8,002 nucleotides of DNA, from the NCBI GenBank assembly GCA_004357015.1, contig SMXE01000115.1, positions 1 through 8,002 on the forward strand. Reading direction: 5' to 3'. Positions 1 to 6,870 of the stretch are shown here, piece after piece. Position numbers and translations under genes: made by a program. Origin of the DNA: Caldithrix sp. Its GTDB lineage: Bacteria > Zhuqueibacterota > Zhuqueibacteria > Oceanimicrobiales > Oceanimicrobiaceae. Positions within the stretch are counted from its first letter, which is position 1. Every line of letters starts with the position of its first letter. The notes beneath the pieces were generated by a model, which was given only the letters and a program-made list of their open reading frames with translations, did not search any database and was not told the DNA's origin.

Positions 1-249
1 GCGAAGGGCTCACCCAGCGTGGTCATGGCCATTGTGTTTGCCGGCGCGCCCATCGTCAATGCGGCGGTGGCCTTTGCTGTTCATCCGCCAGCAGGAGGCT
101 TTGGCGCTCTGCGCTGGCAATTTGTCGCCGGCATCTTGCTCGCAGCCGTTGGCGGCTGCCTGGTGACGCTGTACAAGCCGGGTCCACAGCCGGTCAAGAA
201 AGCGCCGGTTGCGAAAGTTGCTCAGAGAGGACCGGCAACGAATCAGTAA
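1..249 (+). CDS. C-terminal part of an integral membrane protein, possibly DMT/EamA-like transporter (partial)
   Basis: The reading frame is open from the first base of the window, so the gene begins upstream and only its last 82 residues are visible. The methionine at base 19 lies inside a hydrophobic segment and is unlikely to be the true start. Two membrane segments can be seen, at about residues 7-27 and 41-58 of the visible part, joined by a short Pro/Gly-rich loop. A basic, Pro/Ala-rich tail of about 24 residues follows and probably lies in the cytoplasm. The small-residue-rich pair of helices recalls the last two helices of drug/metabolite-transporter (EamA-like) proteins, but no diagnostic motif is present and this is a weak guess. 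The thioesterase gene starts 25 bp after its stop, so the two are probably co-transcribed. Confidence 0.6.
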   Translation, partial: AKGSPSVVMAIVFAGAPIVNAAVAFAVHPPAGGFGALRWQFVAGILLAAVGGCLVTLYKPGPQPVKKAPVAKVAQRGPATNQ

Positions 250-274
250 TTTCGGAGATAGGAACTAACCAGTT

Positions 275-700
275 ATGGCGAGTGAGTATCATACAAAACG
301 CAGAATCGAATTCGCAGATACGGACTTGGCCGGCATTGTGCACTTTGCCCGTTTTTTTGTGTTTATGGAAACTGCCGAGCACGAATTTCTGCGTTCGCTC
401 GGCACCAGCGTGACGACAACAATTGAGGGCAACAAGATCGGGTGGCCGAGGCTATCCGCGACCTGCGAGTATGTCAGTCCTCTGCGATTTGAAGAAGAGG
501 TAGACATTCACGTAAAGGTAACCCGCAAAGGTACGAAGTCGATGACGTACCACTTCGAGTTCACACGGGGTGAAGAGCTCATTGCACGCGGCCAGATGTC
601 CTCTGCCTGCTGCATTTGCAACCCGGGGGAGAAGATTCGGGCGATTCCGATTCCGGAGGCTTTGGCAGGGAGGATTGAGGACGTGGGGAGTGGGAAGTAG
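275..700 (+). CDS. acyl-CoA thioesterase, 4-hydroxybenzoyl-CoA thioesterase/YbgC-FadM family
   Basis: This 141-residue cytoplasmic protein has the full length of a single hot-dog-fold thioesterase, an enzyme that hydrolyses acyl-CoA thioesters to free acid and CoA. Residues 12-24 hold the family signature, with E12, D15 and D17 followed by AGIVHFARF. D17 falls at the same position as the catalytic aspartate of Pseudomonas 4-hydroxybenzoyl-CoA thioesterase. The central helix (ETAEHEFLRSLG) follows as expected, and the C-terminal GEKIRAIPIPEAL matches the family's closing GERLRAI-type segment. The ATG is preceded by purine-rich GGAG/AGGA stretches about 12-20 bp upstream, a weak ribosome site. 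The substrate cannot be read from the sequence. The last codons (EDVGSGK) lie within a degenerate 7-bp repeat array, so the natural C-terminus may have been altered by a repeat or insertion event. Confidence 0.88.
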   Translation: MASEYHTKRRIEFADTDLAGIVHFARFFVFMETAEHEFLRSLGTSVTTTIEGNKIGWPRLSATCEYVSPLRFEEEVDIHVKVTRKGTKSMTYHFEFTRGEELIARGQMSSACCICNPGEKIRAIPIPEALAGRIEDVGSGK

Positions 701-724
701 AGCGTGGGGCGTGAAGAAGTAGAG
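682..724 (+). repeat. degenerate tandem repeat (21/22 bp unit, built of 7-bp words) left of the S23 gene
   Basis: Two neighbouring units, 682-702 and 703-724, are near copies: both start CGTGGGG, continue NGTG, and end AAGTAGAG. Each unit can be read as 7-bp words beginning with GT (GTGGGGA, GTGGGAA, GTAGAGC, GTGGGGC, GTGAAGA). The array spans the stop codon of the thioesterase and the spacer before the S23 gene. The reverse complement of the right-hand array (1222-1243) has words of the same type. Confidence 0.65.
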
Positions 725-739
725 GAAGGGTGATCTGAA

Positions 740-1084
740 ATGGGTCGAAAGAAACCCTATGCCAACGAATTTGTCGGGAATGACTTAAAGATTCGGGATG
801 CGGAGTTCGTTCAGAATTATGCCGATTTGAATGTTTATCAATGGGCGTTCAAGTCTGCGATGCAGATCTTCGAGTTGTCAAAAAGCTGTCCTGGCAGTGA
901 GAAATACTCTCTGACGGATCAAATCCGAAGATCCTCTCGTTCCGTTTGCGGTAACATAGCCGAAGCATGGCGCAAACGACGTTACACGGCTCACTTTGTT
1001 AGCAAGTTAAGTGACTCTGATACTGAAGCTGCCGAAACGGAGATCTGGCTTGACTTTGCTTTACGCTTTGATTATCTAATCTAA
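740..1084 (+). CDS. four-helix-bundle protein, S23 (23S rRNA intervening-sequence protein) family, apparently truncated by an in-frame stop
   Basis: The 114-residue product has the S23/TIGR02436-type pattern: LNVYQWAFKSAMQIFELSK (about 30-48, helix 1), PGSEKYSLTDQIRRSSRSVCGNIAEAW in helix 2 (about 51-77, with the hallmark QIRR and NIAE), and a third helix ending ETEIWLDFALRFDYL. Family members normally continue into a fourth helix after this point. Here a TAA at 1082-1084 ends the frame, yet the same frame stays coding-like to 1192 and encodes a fitting helix. The gene therefore looks recently broken, or it makes a three-helix product. The start is supported by GGAAGGG at 724-730, 9 bp upstream. 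Proteins of this family are small and cytoplasmic, and their function is mostly unknown; relatives include Avd of diversity-generating retroelements, but no reverse transcriptase or template repeat is seen here. Local GC falls to about 40% at its 3' end, below its neighbours. Confidence 0.75.
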   Translation: MGRKKPYANEFVGNDLKIRDAEFVQNYADLNVYQWAFKSAMQIFELSKSCPGSEKYSLTDQIRRSSRSVCGNIAEAWRKRRYTAHFVSKLSDSDTEAAETEIWLDFALRFDYLI

Positions 1085-1192
1085 GAACGCCCGACTATTA
1101 ATGAACTCCGAAAGCACTATGATTCAATCTGCACAATGTTGTGGAGCATGATGACAAAAATTGACACAAATGGTGCAAGAACTTCAAATTGA
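1085..1192 (+). pseudogene. severed C-terminal helix of the S23-family gene
   Basis: Downstream of the TAA at 1082-1084 and in the same frame, the sequence encodes ERPTINELRKHYDSICTM followed by LWSMMTKIDTNGARTSN, then TGA at 1190-1192. The H/KYDSICTMLWSMM core resembles the last helix of S23-family proteins, which typically read like EYxxIGRMLxxMI. No frameshift is needed: one nonsense change explains the split. This is inferred from the pattern, not from an alignment. Confidence 0.6.
1161..1189 (+). promoter_or_regulatory. possible sigma-70 promoter for the ABC transporter operon
   Basis: A perfect TTGACA (1161-1166) is followed after 17 bp by TCAAAT (1184-1189), which matches the -10 consensus at four of six bases. 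It lies about 65 bp before the ATPase start, in the only gap long enough for a promoter. It overlaps the remnant of the S23 frame, so the match may be chance. Confidence 0.3.
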
Positions 1193-1221
1193 AAAAGAAC
1201 AATAGTCTCTTGACTTTTTCT

Positions 1222-1243
1222 CTCAACTCTCAACTCTCTACCC
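1222..1243 (-). repeat. 7-bp tandem repeat array right of the S23 gene
   Basis: CTCAACT occurs twice in direct tandem (1222-1228, 1229-1235) and is followed by CTCTCTACCC. On the minus strand this reads GTAGAGA, GTTGAGA, GTTGAGA, the same GT-initial seven-base words seen to the left of the S23 gene at 682-724. Aligning 697-717 with the reverse complement of 1222-1242 gives 14 matches in 21 bases, so the S23 gene sits between imperfect inverted arms. Confidence 0.6.
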
Positions 1244-1252
1244 GGAGTGACC

Positions 1253-1933
1253 ATGCCCAAAACATCTTCTCTTAAAGTTCAAGACCTTTACAAAGAATAC
1301 GGCGGCGCCAACCCGGTCCCGGTCCTCAAGGGCGTCGATTTCGAAATGAGGTCCGGGCAGGCTGCTGCGATTACGGGACCCTCTGGTTGCGGCAAGAGTA
1401 CGCTGCTGCACCTGATTGGGACGCTGGATTCGCCCACTTCCGGCAAGATTGAAATTGATGGCAGGGATCCGGGTTCCTTTTCCGAGCCGGATCTGGCAAG
1501 GTTTCGCAATCAACAGATCGGATTTGTGTTTCAGGACCACCATTTGTTGCCACAGTTCACCGTGCTCGAGAACGTGCTCATCCCGACGTTCGCCTTCAAG
1601 AATGGCAAGGATGACGCCGGGACCCGTGCCGCCGTTTTGCTGGAAAGAGTCGGACTGTCGGAGAGAATAAATCACAAGCCGGCTGAACTGTCCGGCGGCG
1701 AGCGCCAGCGCGTGGCCATAGCCCGGGCGCTCATCAACCAACCGGGCATCTTGTTGTGTGATGAGCCCACCGGCAATCTCGATGGCCAAACCGCAGCTTC
1801 GGTGGCGGACTTATTCTTTGAATTGCACAAAGAAGAACAGACCATCTTGATCGTTGTGACCCACAATCTCGATCTGGCGAAACGCTTTGAGCTAAAATTC
1901 CAATTGCAGGAGGGCCGGTGCGTCAAAGTCTGA
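1253..1933 (+). CDS. ABC transporter ATP-binding protein, LolD/MacB-like
   Basis: This is the ATP-hydrolysing subunit of a type VII (LolCDE/MacB/FtsE-like) ABC system, bound to the inner face of the membrane through the permease encoded next to it. Counting from the ATG at 1253 (226 residues), it has Walker A GPSGCGKST (42-50), the Q-loop glutamine at 94 in GFVFQDHHLLPQ, the ABC signature LSGGERQ (146-152), Walker B ILLCDEPTGNLD with D170 and E171, and the H-loop histidine at 204. FQ.HHLLPQFTVLENV and DEPTGNLD are typical of the LolD/MacB group. A GTG at 1247 could add two residues, but GGAG at 1244-1247 lies 5 bp before the ATG and overlaps that GTG, so the ATG is preferred. All catalytic residues are present. 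The stop overlaps the start of the permease gene by 16 bp, indicating translational coupling. The transported substrate is not evident. Confidence 0.93.
   Translation: MPKTSSLKVQDLYKEYGGANPVPVLKGVDFEMRSGQAAAITGPSGCGKSTLLHLIGTLDSPTSGKIEIDGRDPGSFSEPDLARFRNQQIGFVFQDHHLLPQFTVLENVLIPTFAFKNGKDDAGTRAAVLLERVGLSERINHKPAELSGGERQRVAIARALINQPGILLCDEPTGNLDGQTAASVADLFFELHKEEQTILIVVTHNLDLAKRFELKFQLQEGRCVKV
1908..1914 (+). promoter_or_regulatory. ribosome binding site for the permease GTG start
   Basis: AGGAGGG ends 3 bp before the GTG at 1918, inside the end of the ATPase gene. The core is strong but the spacing is short. It supports the GTG as the start, because the next residues (SLIHFWRINLAVILG) already form the beginning of the first membrane helix. 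Confidence 0.6.
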
Positions 1934-4900
1934 TACACTTCTGGCGAATCAATCTTGCAGTGATTCTGGGAGCAGCGGTTGCCACAGCGGTCCTCACGGG
2001 CGCGCTGCTGGTCGGCGATTCGGTGCGCGGCAGCTTGCGCCAACTCACCCTTGACCGGCTGGGCAACATCGACTATCTGTTGGTTGCAAACGAGTATTTG
2101 CGTGAAGACCTCGTTTTCGAGTTTCAGGACTCAAACGAATTTCGAGAGACGTTCGCGGCAGCGGCGCCAGCCATCATAATGAACGGCACAACCGTGCACG
2201 CCGAAACCCGGACGCGCGCTTCGCACGTCAACATCCTGGGCGTTGCTGAGTCATTTCTCGCGTTGTACGGTGCAGAGGCTCAGGCGTTCGCCAGTCTCCT
2301 CAAAAAAGAACCGGGCCAGATTTTCTCTTCTGTCATAATTAACCAATCCTTGCAAAATGAGCTGCAAGCGGAGATCGGCGCTCAGATTCTTGTGTCTTTC
2401 GAGAAGCCGGGCGAGGTTGCGCGCGGAACCATTCTCGGAAGCAAGGACACCGAAGACGTGGTCGAGACTGTGCGATTGACGCTCACGGGAATCGTCCCGA
2501 ATAAAGGCGTTGGCAGGTTCAGTCTGCGGCCGCACCAAACCCTGCCGCTGAACGCTTACGTTGCGCTGCCGATCCTGCAGAAGGCGCTGGGCCAGGGCAA
2601 GCGCGTGAACGCCTTCGCAGTGGCACAACAAAGCGATCCCGAAAGCAATGATGCCTCCGGCCTGCTGCAAGCGCGTTTGCGCGAGGTGCTTAAGTTTGAA
2701 GATCTTGGGCTGAAGCTTACGCCGGGCGCCAACTCCCTGATTCTGGCAAGCAAGACGTCCATTCTGTCGCAGCAAGTTGTCCGACTTGCGGAATCCGTTG
2801 CCGTTGAGATCGGTGCGCCGACCCTCGTCAGCTACACTTATCTGGCAAACAAAATGGCAGCACACGGCAGGCTGCTGCCGTATTCGACCGTCGCTGCTCT
2901 GAACCCGCCTGTGGCTGCGCCGTTCAAACCGCTCCGGCTGCTCAACGGCAGGCCGGCGTCGGCGTTGGCCCCTGATGATATTTTGCTGAATCAGTGGGCC
3001 GCTGCGGACCTGGGCGTCGCGGTTGGCGATTCCATCACGATGACTTATTTTGCTGTCGGTGCGCGCGATGAGTTGTTCACGCAACAAGCAAAGTTCGTGC
3101 TGAGAGGCATCGTGGCGATGGCAGGGCTGGCCGCTGACCCCTCGCTGACGCCGGACTTCCCCGGCATCGCAGACGCCGACAACATGGCCGATTGGGATCC
3201 GCCGTTCGCGGTGGACTTGCGTCTGATTCGCCCAAAGGATGAAGCGTACTGGGACGCCTACCGCGGCACGCCCAAAGCGTTTGTTGCACTCGAAACCGGC
3301 CAGAGGCTGTGGGGCAGCCGCTTCGGGAACGTCACCTCCATTCGAATCGCGCCCGCGCCCGGGATGAGTTTGCACCAGACTGGCAATCTGTTCAAGGAAA
3401 AACTGCTCGCCGCGGCAAGTCCCGAACAATTTGACCTTGCTTTTCAGCCGGTTAAAGCGCAAGGGTTGGCGTCCTCTGCCGGCGCTACCGATTTTTCCGG
3501 TTTGTTTGTCGGCTTCAGCCTTTTCCTGATCGTCTCCGCAGCGCTGCTGGTCGGCCTGCTCTTTCGTCTCGGCGTGGAGCAGCGCGCAAAAGAAATCGGC
3601 ATGCTGCTGGCGGTTGGATATCGACAAAAAAAAGTAGGGGGACAGTTACTGGCAGAGGGCGGGTTTCTCGCGGCAGTTGGCGCCCTGGTCGGACTGGCCG
3701 GCGCAGTGCTTTACGCCTGGCTCATGATGGCCGGACTTCGGACCTGGTGGGTGGCTGCGGTCGGTTCGCCTTTCCTTTTCCTGCACGTAAAACCGTTAAG
3801 CCTGATCACCGGGTACTTGATTTCAGTGCTCGTGATTTTGCTATCCATTTGGCTCGCATTTCGCAAGATGAGCAAAGTGTCGCCGCCAGCGTTGCTGGCC
3901 GGGGTAACGACTTTTGTCCAGGCGAGGAAATCGACCCGGAAGGCAAGAATTGTGGCCTCTGTTTCAACGGTTTTGGCGTTGGTTTTGGTAGCGGTCACAT
4001 TGAGGATCGGCGTATCTGACTCTGCTGAACTTTTTTTCGGCGTCGGCGCGCTTCTGCTCACCGCCGGTCTGGCGTTGTTCTCTGTCTGGTTGCACGGCGC
4101 GCATAAGCCGCTGGCCCCTGGCAAGGGCGCCGGTGTCCTCAGGATGGGCGCCAGAAACAGCCCCAGGAATCCGGGCCGCAGCATGCTCAGCGCGGCGTTG
4201 GTCGCTTCCGCCTGTTTTGTGATTGTTGCGGTGGGCGCGAACCGGGTGGATTTTGGCAGCGAGCTTCAGCGAAAAGATTCTGGCACAGGCGGCTTTGCAC
4301 TGGTGGCGCAGGCCGACATTCCGTTGCATCACGATCTGAGCTCGGAGGCGGGCCGGTTTGCACTGGGCTTTTCCGACTCGGATTCGGATAAGCTCAAGGA
4401 CGCGCAAATCATGCCCTTTCGTCTTTTGCCCGGGGACGACGCCAGTTGCCTCAATCTTTACTCAGTGGAAAAGCCGAGAATCCTTGGCGTGCCAAAAGCC
4501 CAGCGCGAGCGCGGCGGCTTTCGGTTTCAGCAGCTTTTACAGCCGGAAACAAACGGCGATGCCAATCCGTGGCGCCTGCTCAATCAGGATCTGGGGCCGG
4601 ATGTAATCCCGGCGTTTGGGGACTACAATTCCGTTCTCTGGATTTTGCATTCAGGGTTAGGCAAAGACCTGCTCATGACCGACGCGTTCGGCCGCCAGAT
4701 CAAGCTGCGGTTTGTGGGTTTATTGAAAAAGAGTATCTTTCAGAGCGAACTTCTCATCTCGGAGGAAAACTTCCTCAAGCATTTTCCCGCCCGCACAGGC
4801 TATTCCTTTTACCTGATAGCAACGCCACCGGACCAGATTGAAGCACTGTCGGGACTGCTTGAAAAGACACTTTCGGATTACGGCTTCGATACTGCTACCA

Positions 4901-5319
4901 CCGCCGAACGGCTGGCCAATTTTCAGGCGGTTGAAAACACCTACCTTTCCACCTTCCAAACGTTGGGCGGCCTGGGGCTGCTGCTTGGCACCCTCGGACT
5001 TGGCATGATTTTGATCCGCAACGTCATCGAACGCCGTGGCGAGCTGGCGACTCTGCGCGCGTTTGGTTTCCGACGTGCAACGCTGGCGCTGATGGTGGTG
5101 GCGGAAAACGGCTTTTTGCTCGCCTTCGGGATTTTGATCGGCTCTGTTTCAGCGCTCATCGCGGTTGCGCCGCACGTGTTCGCAGATGCTGGCGGGGTAC
5201 CGTGGGTTTCGCTACTGTCAACGCTAACGGCGGTTTTTCTGGTTGGCATGCTGGCCAGCGTTGTGGCTGTGTCCAGTGCGCTGCGCATCCCGCTGCTGCC
5301 TGCTTTAAGAGCAGAGTAG
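1918..5319 (+). CDS. large FtsX-type ABC transporter permease, ten predicted TM segments
   Basis: This 1133-residue inner-membrane protein partners the upstream ATPase. The first TM lies at about 8-32 and is followed by the GDSVRGSLR motif common in this group. A long extracytoplasmic domain of the MacB-periplasmic type runs from about 33 to 525. The first FtsX core has TMs near 528-550, 578-607 and 628-649, with the conserved RAKEIGMLLAVGY coupling segment after its first helix. Two further TMs follow (about 676-697 and 703-728), then another near 753-778. A second extracytoplasmic domain spans about 779-1010, and a second FtsX core has TMs near 1012-1035, 1058-1082 and 1095-1121 with RRGELATLRAFGF. 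This 1+3+2+1+3 layout matches the fused ten-TM permeases (YbbP-like) rather than the four-TM MacB or LolC/E. Such systems usually extract or export lipids, lipoproteins or peptides instead of importing, but the substrate here is unknown. The start codon is GTG. No membrane-fusion protein is adjacent. Confidence 0.9.
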   Translation: MRQSLIHFWRINLAVILGAAVATAVLTGALLVGDSVRGSLRQLTLDRLGNIDYLLVANEYLREDLVFEFQDSNEFRETFAAAAPAIIMNGTTVHAETRTRASHVNILGVAESFLALYGAEAQAFASLLKKEPGQIFSSVIINQSLQNELQAEIGAQILVSFEKPGEVARGTILGSKDTEDVVETVRLTLTGIVPNKGVGRFSLRPHQTLPLNAYVALPILQKALGQGKRVNAFAVAQQSDPESNDASGLLQARLREVLKFEDLGLKLTPGANSLILASKTSILSQQVVRLAESVAVEIGAPTLVSYTYLANKMAAHGRLLPYSTVAALNPPVAAPFKPLRLLNGRPASALAPDDILLNQWAAADLGVAVGDSITMTYFAVGARDELFTQQAKFVLRGIVAMAGLAADPSLTPDFPGIADADNMADWDPPFAVDLRLIRPKDEAYWDAYRGTPKAFVALETGQRLWGSRFGNVTSIRIAPAPGMSLHQTGNLFKEKLLAAASPEQFDLAFQPVKAQGLASSAGATDFSGLFVGFSLFLIVSAALLVGLLFRLGVEQRAKEIGMLLAVGYRQKKVGGQLLAEGGFLAAVGALVGLAGAVLYAWLMMAGLRTWWVAAVGSPFLFLHVKPLSLITGYLISVLVILLSIWLAFRKMSKVSPPALLAGVTTFVQARKSTRKARIVASVSTVLALVLVAVTLRIGVSDSAELFFGVGALLLTAGLALFSVWLHGAHKPLAPGKGAGVLRMGARNSPRNPGRSMLSAALVASACFVIVAVGANRVDFGSELQRKDSGTGGFALVAQADIPLHHDLSSEAGRFALGFSDSDSDKLKDAQIMPFRLLPGDDASCLNLYSVEKPRILGVPKAQRERGGFRFQQLLQPETNGDANPWRLLNQDLGPDVIPAFGDYNSVLWILHSGLGKDLLMTDAFGRQIKLRFVGLLKKSIFQSELLISEENFLKHFPARTGYSFYLIATPPDQIEALSGLLEKTLSDYGFDTATTAERLANFQAVENTYLSTFQTLGGLGLLLGTLGLGMILIRNVIERRGELATLRAFGFRRATLALMVVAENGFLLAFGILIGSVSALIAVAPHVFADAGGVPWVSLLSTLTAVFLVGMLASVVAVSSALRIPLLPALRAE

Positions 5320-5376
5320 TGTCTTGAGAAAAAGAGTCAGTCATGCAAAGTGTAAGAAAAACAGAGAGGCGGCTTT

Positions 5377-6780
5377 ATGTCGGTAGCGGGCTCAAAGATA
5401 GATGTCACTGAAACTGGCGTCTCCACCAGCGCCATCGGTAAATCGCGTGACATTCCCGGACCGCGCGGCTATCCGCTTGTAGGAATCCTGCCGCATCTTC
5501 GCAAGAATCCATTGCAATATTTTGTTAAAGTCGCGCGTGAGTACGGCGATGTGGTCCGGCTCGATTTCGGGCCGAAGAAGTTCTATCTGCTCAATCACCC
5601 GGCGTACATCAAGTACGTTTTGCATGACAACCACGCGAACTTTCGCAAAGGGTACGATCTGGTCAAACCGGTGCTCGGTGACGGCTTAATAACCAGCGAG
5701 GGAGCACTCTGGCGGCGTCAGCGCCGGTTGCTGCAGCCTGCCTTTCATCGGCGCCAGTTAGAAGGGCTTGTTTCGCTAATGGTTAAAAACATTGCCCGGA
5801 CCCTGCAGGGGTGGGATACATTTGCAGCCCGGAGTGCGGCATTCGACATGGAAGAGGAGATGTTCCGGCTCACGCGTTACAATCTGGTCAAGACGATGTT
5901 TAACCTGGATCTGGAAACGAAAATGGCGGAGGTGGGCAAGGATTTCGAGGCATGCCTGGCATATTTGCAGCAGCTCATGAAAGCGCCGTTCAAGCCGATG
6001 GCCTATCTGCCCACGCCCACAAATGTCCGGTTCTGGCGGGCACGCAAACGGCTGGATAGGCTGGTTTACGATATCCTGGCGAAACGCCGTTCAAACGGCG
6101 GCGGCGCATCGGACGATTTGCTTGCTCTGCTGCTGAAGGCGCGCGACGACGAGACCCATGACAACATGAGCGACCGGCAGTTGCGGGACGAGGTCATGAC
6201 GCTGCTCATCGCCGGTCACGAAACCACCGCCACGGCCCTCACCTGGACCTGGTATCTGCTGGCGAAACATCCGGAAGTCGCTGGAAAAGTCACGGATGAG
6301 ATTCGCACCGTTTTATCCGGCAGGACGCCCACCTTTGAAGATGTGCCGAAGCTGGTGTTCACCGGCATGGTCATCGACGAAGTGCTGCGGCTCTATCCCT
6401 CCACCTGGCTGTTTGCCCGCCAGGCAATCGCTGGCTTTGAAATCGGTAGTTACGCAATTCCCAAATCAGCGATGATTTTTATGAGTCCGTTTATCATGCA
6501 CCGGCATCCCACATACTGGTCAGGGCCGGAAGCCTTCCAGCCCGAACGTTTCCTACCCGATAAGAAAGCTCAACAAACGCCCTATACCTATTTCCCGTTT
6601 GGCGGCGGTCCGCGCTCCTGTATCGGAGATCAATTTGCTCTGACCGTTATGAAGTTGGTGGTTGCGATGGTGTTGCAGCGTTACCGGCTGACAGTGGCGG
6701 AAGACCGGATTATCGAACCGTTGCCAAAAGCAACGCTACGCCCCGGCAGCCGGCTGCAGATGATGGTAAATTTTTTATGA
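5377..6780 (+). CDS. cytochrome P450
   Basis: This complete 467-residue haem monooxygenase would insert one oxygen atom from O2 into an organic substrate, using electrons from a separate reductase. Motifs appear in order: the PGPRG hinge (27-31), helix C WRRQR (W112, R116), the I-helix oxygen-activation motif AGHETT (279-284), ExxR in helix K (E335, R338), PERF (389-392), and the haem loop FPFGGGPRSCIG (406-417) with C415 as the thiolate ligand. No N-terminal membrane anchor is seen, so it is probably soluble, as is usual for bacteria. The general pattern resembles the fatty-acid/alkane-hydroxylase-like (CYP4/CYP102/CYP110-type) branch, but a CYP family cannot be assigned by eye. The start is supported by GAGAGG at 5364-5369, 7 bp before the ATG. 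It lies 57 bp after the permease with no obvious terminator or promoter in between, so co-transcription is possible. No ferredoxin or reductase gene is present in the window. Confidence 0.95.
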   Translation: MSVAGSKIDVTETGVSTSAIGKSRDIPGPRGYPLVGILPHLRKNPLQYFVKVAREYGDVVRLDFGPKKFYLLNHPAYIKYVLHDNHANFRKGYDLVKPVLGDGLITSEGALWRRQRRLLQPAFHRRQLEGLVSLMVKNIARTLQGWDTFAARSAAFDMEEEMFRLTRYNLVKTMFNLDLETKMAEVGKDFEACLAYLQQLMKAPFKPMAYLPTPTNVRFWRARKRLDRLVYDILAKRRSNGGGASDDLLALLLKARDDETHDNMSDRQLRDEVMTLLIAGHETTATALTWTWYLLAKHPEVAGKVTDEIRTVLSGRTPTFEDVPKLVFTGMVIDEVLRLYPSTWLFARQAIAGFEIGSYAIPKSAMIFMSPFIMHRHPTYWSGPEAFQPERFLPDKKAQQTPYTYFPFGGGPRSCIGDQFALTVMKLVVAMVLQRYRLTVAEDRIIEPLPKATLRPGSRLQMMVNFL

Positions 6781-6870
6781 TTTTGTGGCTATTTGGTGGC
6801 AGCGGAGAACTCCCCTAACTGGCTCCATGAGTCTTGATTCCGGATTTGGGCGAAATCTTTCCTGGTTTTC
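6781..6870. other. junction between GC-rich chromosomal DNA and AT-rich cassette-like DNA
   Basis: Composition changes sharply here. Bases up to about 6860 read like the upstream genome, while from about 6865 A and T dominate. No transposase, clear terminator hairpin, tRNA end or core site of the GTTRRRY type was found at the boundary. The P450 stop at 6778-6780 is intact. The exact breakpoint cannot be fixed by eye. Confidence 0.6.

Noticed and set aside
19..21. ATG at 19 as the start of the first gene
   Set aside because: The frame is open to the window edge and this methionine lies within a membrane helix, so it is internal.
740..1192. Diversity-generating retroelement around the S23/Avd-like protein
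   Set aside because: No reverse transcriptase, template repeat or variable repeat is visible in the window, and the protein fits the stand-alone S23 type.
1247..1249. GTG at 1247 as the start of the ATPase
   Set aside because: It overlaps the GGAG ribosome site that is well placed for the ATG at 1253, and it would leave no ribosome site of its own.
1238..1789. Minus-strand open frame (183 codons) opposite the ABC ATPase
   Set aside because: It is antisense to a gene with every ABC ATPase motif intact, and no protein-like pattern is visible in it.
2251..3627. Long minus-strand open frame (458 codons) opposite the permease
   Set aside because: It lies wholly antisense to a clear permease gene, gives a low-complexity, Arg/Gln-rich translation without domains, and is a by-product of GC-rich codon use on the plus strand.
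5320..5376. Separate promoter for the P450
   Set aside because: TTGAGA (5324-5329) and TGTAAG (5351-5356) are 21 bp apart, too far for a sigma-70 promoter, and the -10 match is poor.
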